Under the pieces are notes generated by a model that saw nothing but the letters and a program-made list of their open reading frames with translations, ran no database searches and had not been told where the DNA came from. The translations under genes were made by a program, and so were the position numbers. Shown here one piece after another: positions 6,281 to 7,127 of a stretch of 7,127 nucleotides of DNA; the stretch's first letter is position 1, and each line of letters begins with the position of its first letter. Source of the DNA: Nostoc sp. GT001 (GTDB taxonomy: Bacteria; Cyanobacteriota; Cyanobacteriia; Cyanobacteriales; Nostocaceae); NCBI RefSeq assembly GCF_030382115.1, contig NZ_JAUDRJ010000003.1, positions 5,339,432-5,346,558 on the forward strand, given 5' to 3'.

Positions 6281-6569
6281 ATCCAGTATAACTGTTTCAT
6301 TTATTTGGAATATATGGTTTATGTAAGCCGTGTTGTACTAGATTTTGACCCTCAAAGTAAAGAAGGCGTTTGCATATGGTTCAATTGAGCTTAGTAAACT
6401 TTAGCGGAAAATAGTACATAAAACATTGTGAGCTTTTTTGCTGCTGCTCTCATGCATTGTGTGCTATGGAGTTGCAATCTCTGGTCTGTCAAACTAGGAA
6501 AAGTAATTGAATCAACTCAAAGGGTTGAAAAATCTAATAATATTTCCAAATAATGTTAAACAATTTTTT

Positions 6570-6893
6570 ATGAGCAGGATTAAATACATAATGTTTCTGT
6601 TGCTATTAATACTACCTTTCTCCGTGGTACATCCGGCTTTTGCGTCTGTATGCCGCAATTACGCTGTCTACGACGGTCTCCGCCACCAAATTTGCATTCT
6701 CAGTATCAGCCGAAGTGCCAAAAATTATTGGGAATACAAGGCAATTGTTAGCGTAGATGGCATAAAAAGACCTACAGAGGTTTACAATTGTCGCGAACGA
6801 GTCAAGGTTCAACAAGCTGGGACTGTTTTGCCCTTTGAGCAAAAAGGCCCTGGTGAGATGATATGCAGCTTTTTTAATTCTTCTCGGCGGTAA
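6570..6893 (+). CDS. Small secreted four-cysteine protein
   Basis: No named family is recognised; it looks like a conserved-hypothetical periplasmic or secreted protein. From ATG 6570 the 107-residue product starts with a classic signal peptide: MSRIK, a hydrophobic core (FLLLLILPFSVV) and a likely cut after PAFA (residue 25). The mature part of about 82 residues has exactly four cysteines, in SVCRNY, HQICIL, EVYNCRE and EMICSF, which fits two disulfide bonds in a small mainly beta fold. No catalytic motif is seen. The start is uncertain: TTG 6507 in the same frame has a better ribosome site (AGGAAAAG, 6496-6503), but would add 21 residues before the signal peptide, so I prefer the ATG. The 3' end overlaps the end of a 34-codon gene on the opposite strand by 20 bp. 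Confidence 0.7.
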   Translation: MSRIKYIMFLLLLILPFSVVHPAFASVCRNYAVYDGLRHQICILSISRSAKNYWEYKAIVSVDGIKRPTEVYNCRERVKVQQAGTVLPFEQKGPGEMICSFFNSSRR

Positions 6894-6978
6894 ACACGCG
6901 CCAGATAATGAAGACGGTAAAACCTAGATAGGTGAATACTGTTAGCCATTCTTGCCAGCTACCAAATGCATTGTTCAT
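6874..6978 (-). CDS. 34-residue single-helix membrane protein
   Basis: I do not recognise this protein. The frame starts at ATG 6978, ends TAA 6874 and encodes MNNAFGSWQEWLTVF..., one hydrophobic span of about 18-20 residues (roughly 11-29, bounded by Trp on both sides) and a charged C-terminus RVFTAEKN. That pattern, polar N-terminus, aromatic-belted helix and basic/acidic tail, is typical of small integral subunits of photosynthetic or respiratory complexes, but no named subunit matches from memory. No Shine-Dalgarno precedes the ATG; an in-frame TTG at 6984 is the only nearby alternative. It converges on the secreted-protein gene with a 20-bp overlap. Chance ORFs of this size are frequent, so the call rests on the amino-acid pattern. 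Confidence 0.55.
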   Translation of the reverse strand: MNNAFGSWQEWLTVFTYLGFTVFIIWRVFTAEKN

Positions 6979-7127
6979 CAGCAAAAGCCGGAAAATTAAT
7001 ATTTATCAATCCTACACGCTGATGTTACCAGTAGGTTGCTGTATTTTAGGAGATCAAAGAAGACTAGTCAAAAATTCTTAGCTAATTTTCCGGAATGGGT
7101 AACAATGGCGTGGTAGTAAATATCAGA
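6979..7127. other. Right-edge segment with inverted repeat
   Basis: This should contain the promoter of the 34-residue protein gene. CCGGAAAATTA (6988-6998) and TAATTTTCCGG (7083-7093) are a perfect 11-bp inverted repeat enclosing 84 bp. On the minus strand a frame open from the right edge ends with TGA at 7068-7070 (18 to 19 codons, ...HSGKLAKNF), possibly the end of an upstream gene; on the plus strand an ATG at 7095 is open to the edge. Both are too short to judge. Confidence 0.35.

Larger units (their letters stand above)
6066..6569. other. Divergent spacer with repeats and palindromes
   Basis: This stretch between the permease gene and the small secreted-protein gene has no convincing gene. 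It must contain both promoters, but no clear -35/-10 pair was found. It holds a palindrome and small hairpin at 6164-6185 and a heptamer array at 6246-6280, listed separately. A 24-codon ATG frame at 6314-6388 is preceded by GGAA but has no recognisable feature. An AGGAAAAG at 6496-6503 sits correctly before a TTG at 6507 that may be the start of the next gene. Confidence 0.55.

Noticed and set aside
6314..6388. 24-codon ATG frame (MVYVSRVVLDFDPQS...) preceded by GGAA
   Set aside because: The spacing to GGAA is too short, there is no motif or membrane segment, and a frame of this length is expected by chance.
7068..7127. Minus-strand open frame at the right edge (SDIYYHAIVTHSGKLAKNF)
   Set aside because: An open frame of 19 codons is common by chance and no family is recognisable; noted only as a possible gene end.

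Overview
The window looks like chromosomal DNA of a filamentous, Nostoc/Anabaena-type cyanobacterium. The evidence is six copies of the HIP1 octamer GCGATCGC, AT-rich heptamer tandem arrays and purine/pyrimidine-rich dispersed repeats of the kind common in Nostocales, and the paired carotenoid genes cruF and cruG, which in cyanobacteria make the sugar-bearing end of myxol glycosides (myxoxanthophyll). No tRNA, rRNA, CRISPR array, transposase or prophage gene is visible.

Layout from left to right. Positions 1-128 hold a possible edge gene and an inverted plus tandem heptamer repeat. Next come a small M50B-type membrane metalloprotease homologue (129-872, +) and a ribonuclease HI with a cyanobacterial-style C-terminal extension (1007-1915, +). 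A dispersed hairpin repeat (about 1896-2034) separates this convergently from cruG (2036-3247, -). A second copy of the same repeat, in opposite orientation, lies between cruG and cruF (3369-4277, -). A 384-bp divergent intergenic region leads to an unrecognised four-helix membrane protein (4662-5108, +). A bidirectional hairpin terminator at about 5203-5240 separates it from an MlaE/TGD1-type lipid ABC-transporter permease (5259-6065, -). A roughly 500-bp repeat-bearing spacer follows, then a small secreted four-cysteine protein (6570-6893, +, or from 6507). Its 3' end overlaps, on the other strand, a 34-residue single-helix membrane protein (6874-6978, -) that is too short for usual ORF cut-offs.

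Functional picture. cruF and cruG form one pathway unit: CruF hydrates the 1' position of a carotene psi end and CruG glycosylates the neighbouring 2' hydroxyl. The other genes look like ordinary single housekeeping or envelope loci; the MlaE permease has no MCE-protein or ATPase partner here, as is usual in cyanobacteria. I see no defence island or biosynthetic cassette and do not claim a new multi-gene system. The items most worth a second look are the 34-aa membrane protein, the RNase HI C-terminal domain, and the way dispersed repeats bracket cruG, apparently enter its coding sequence, and supply the end of the RNase H reading frame.
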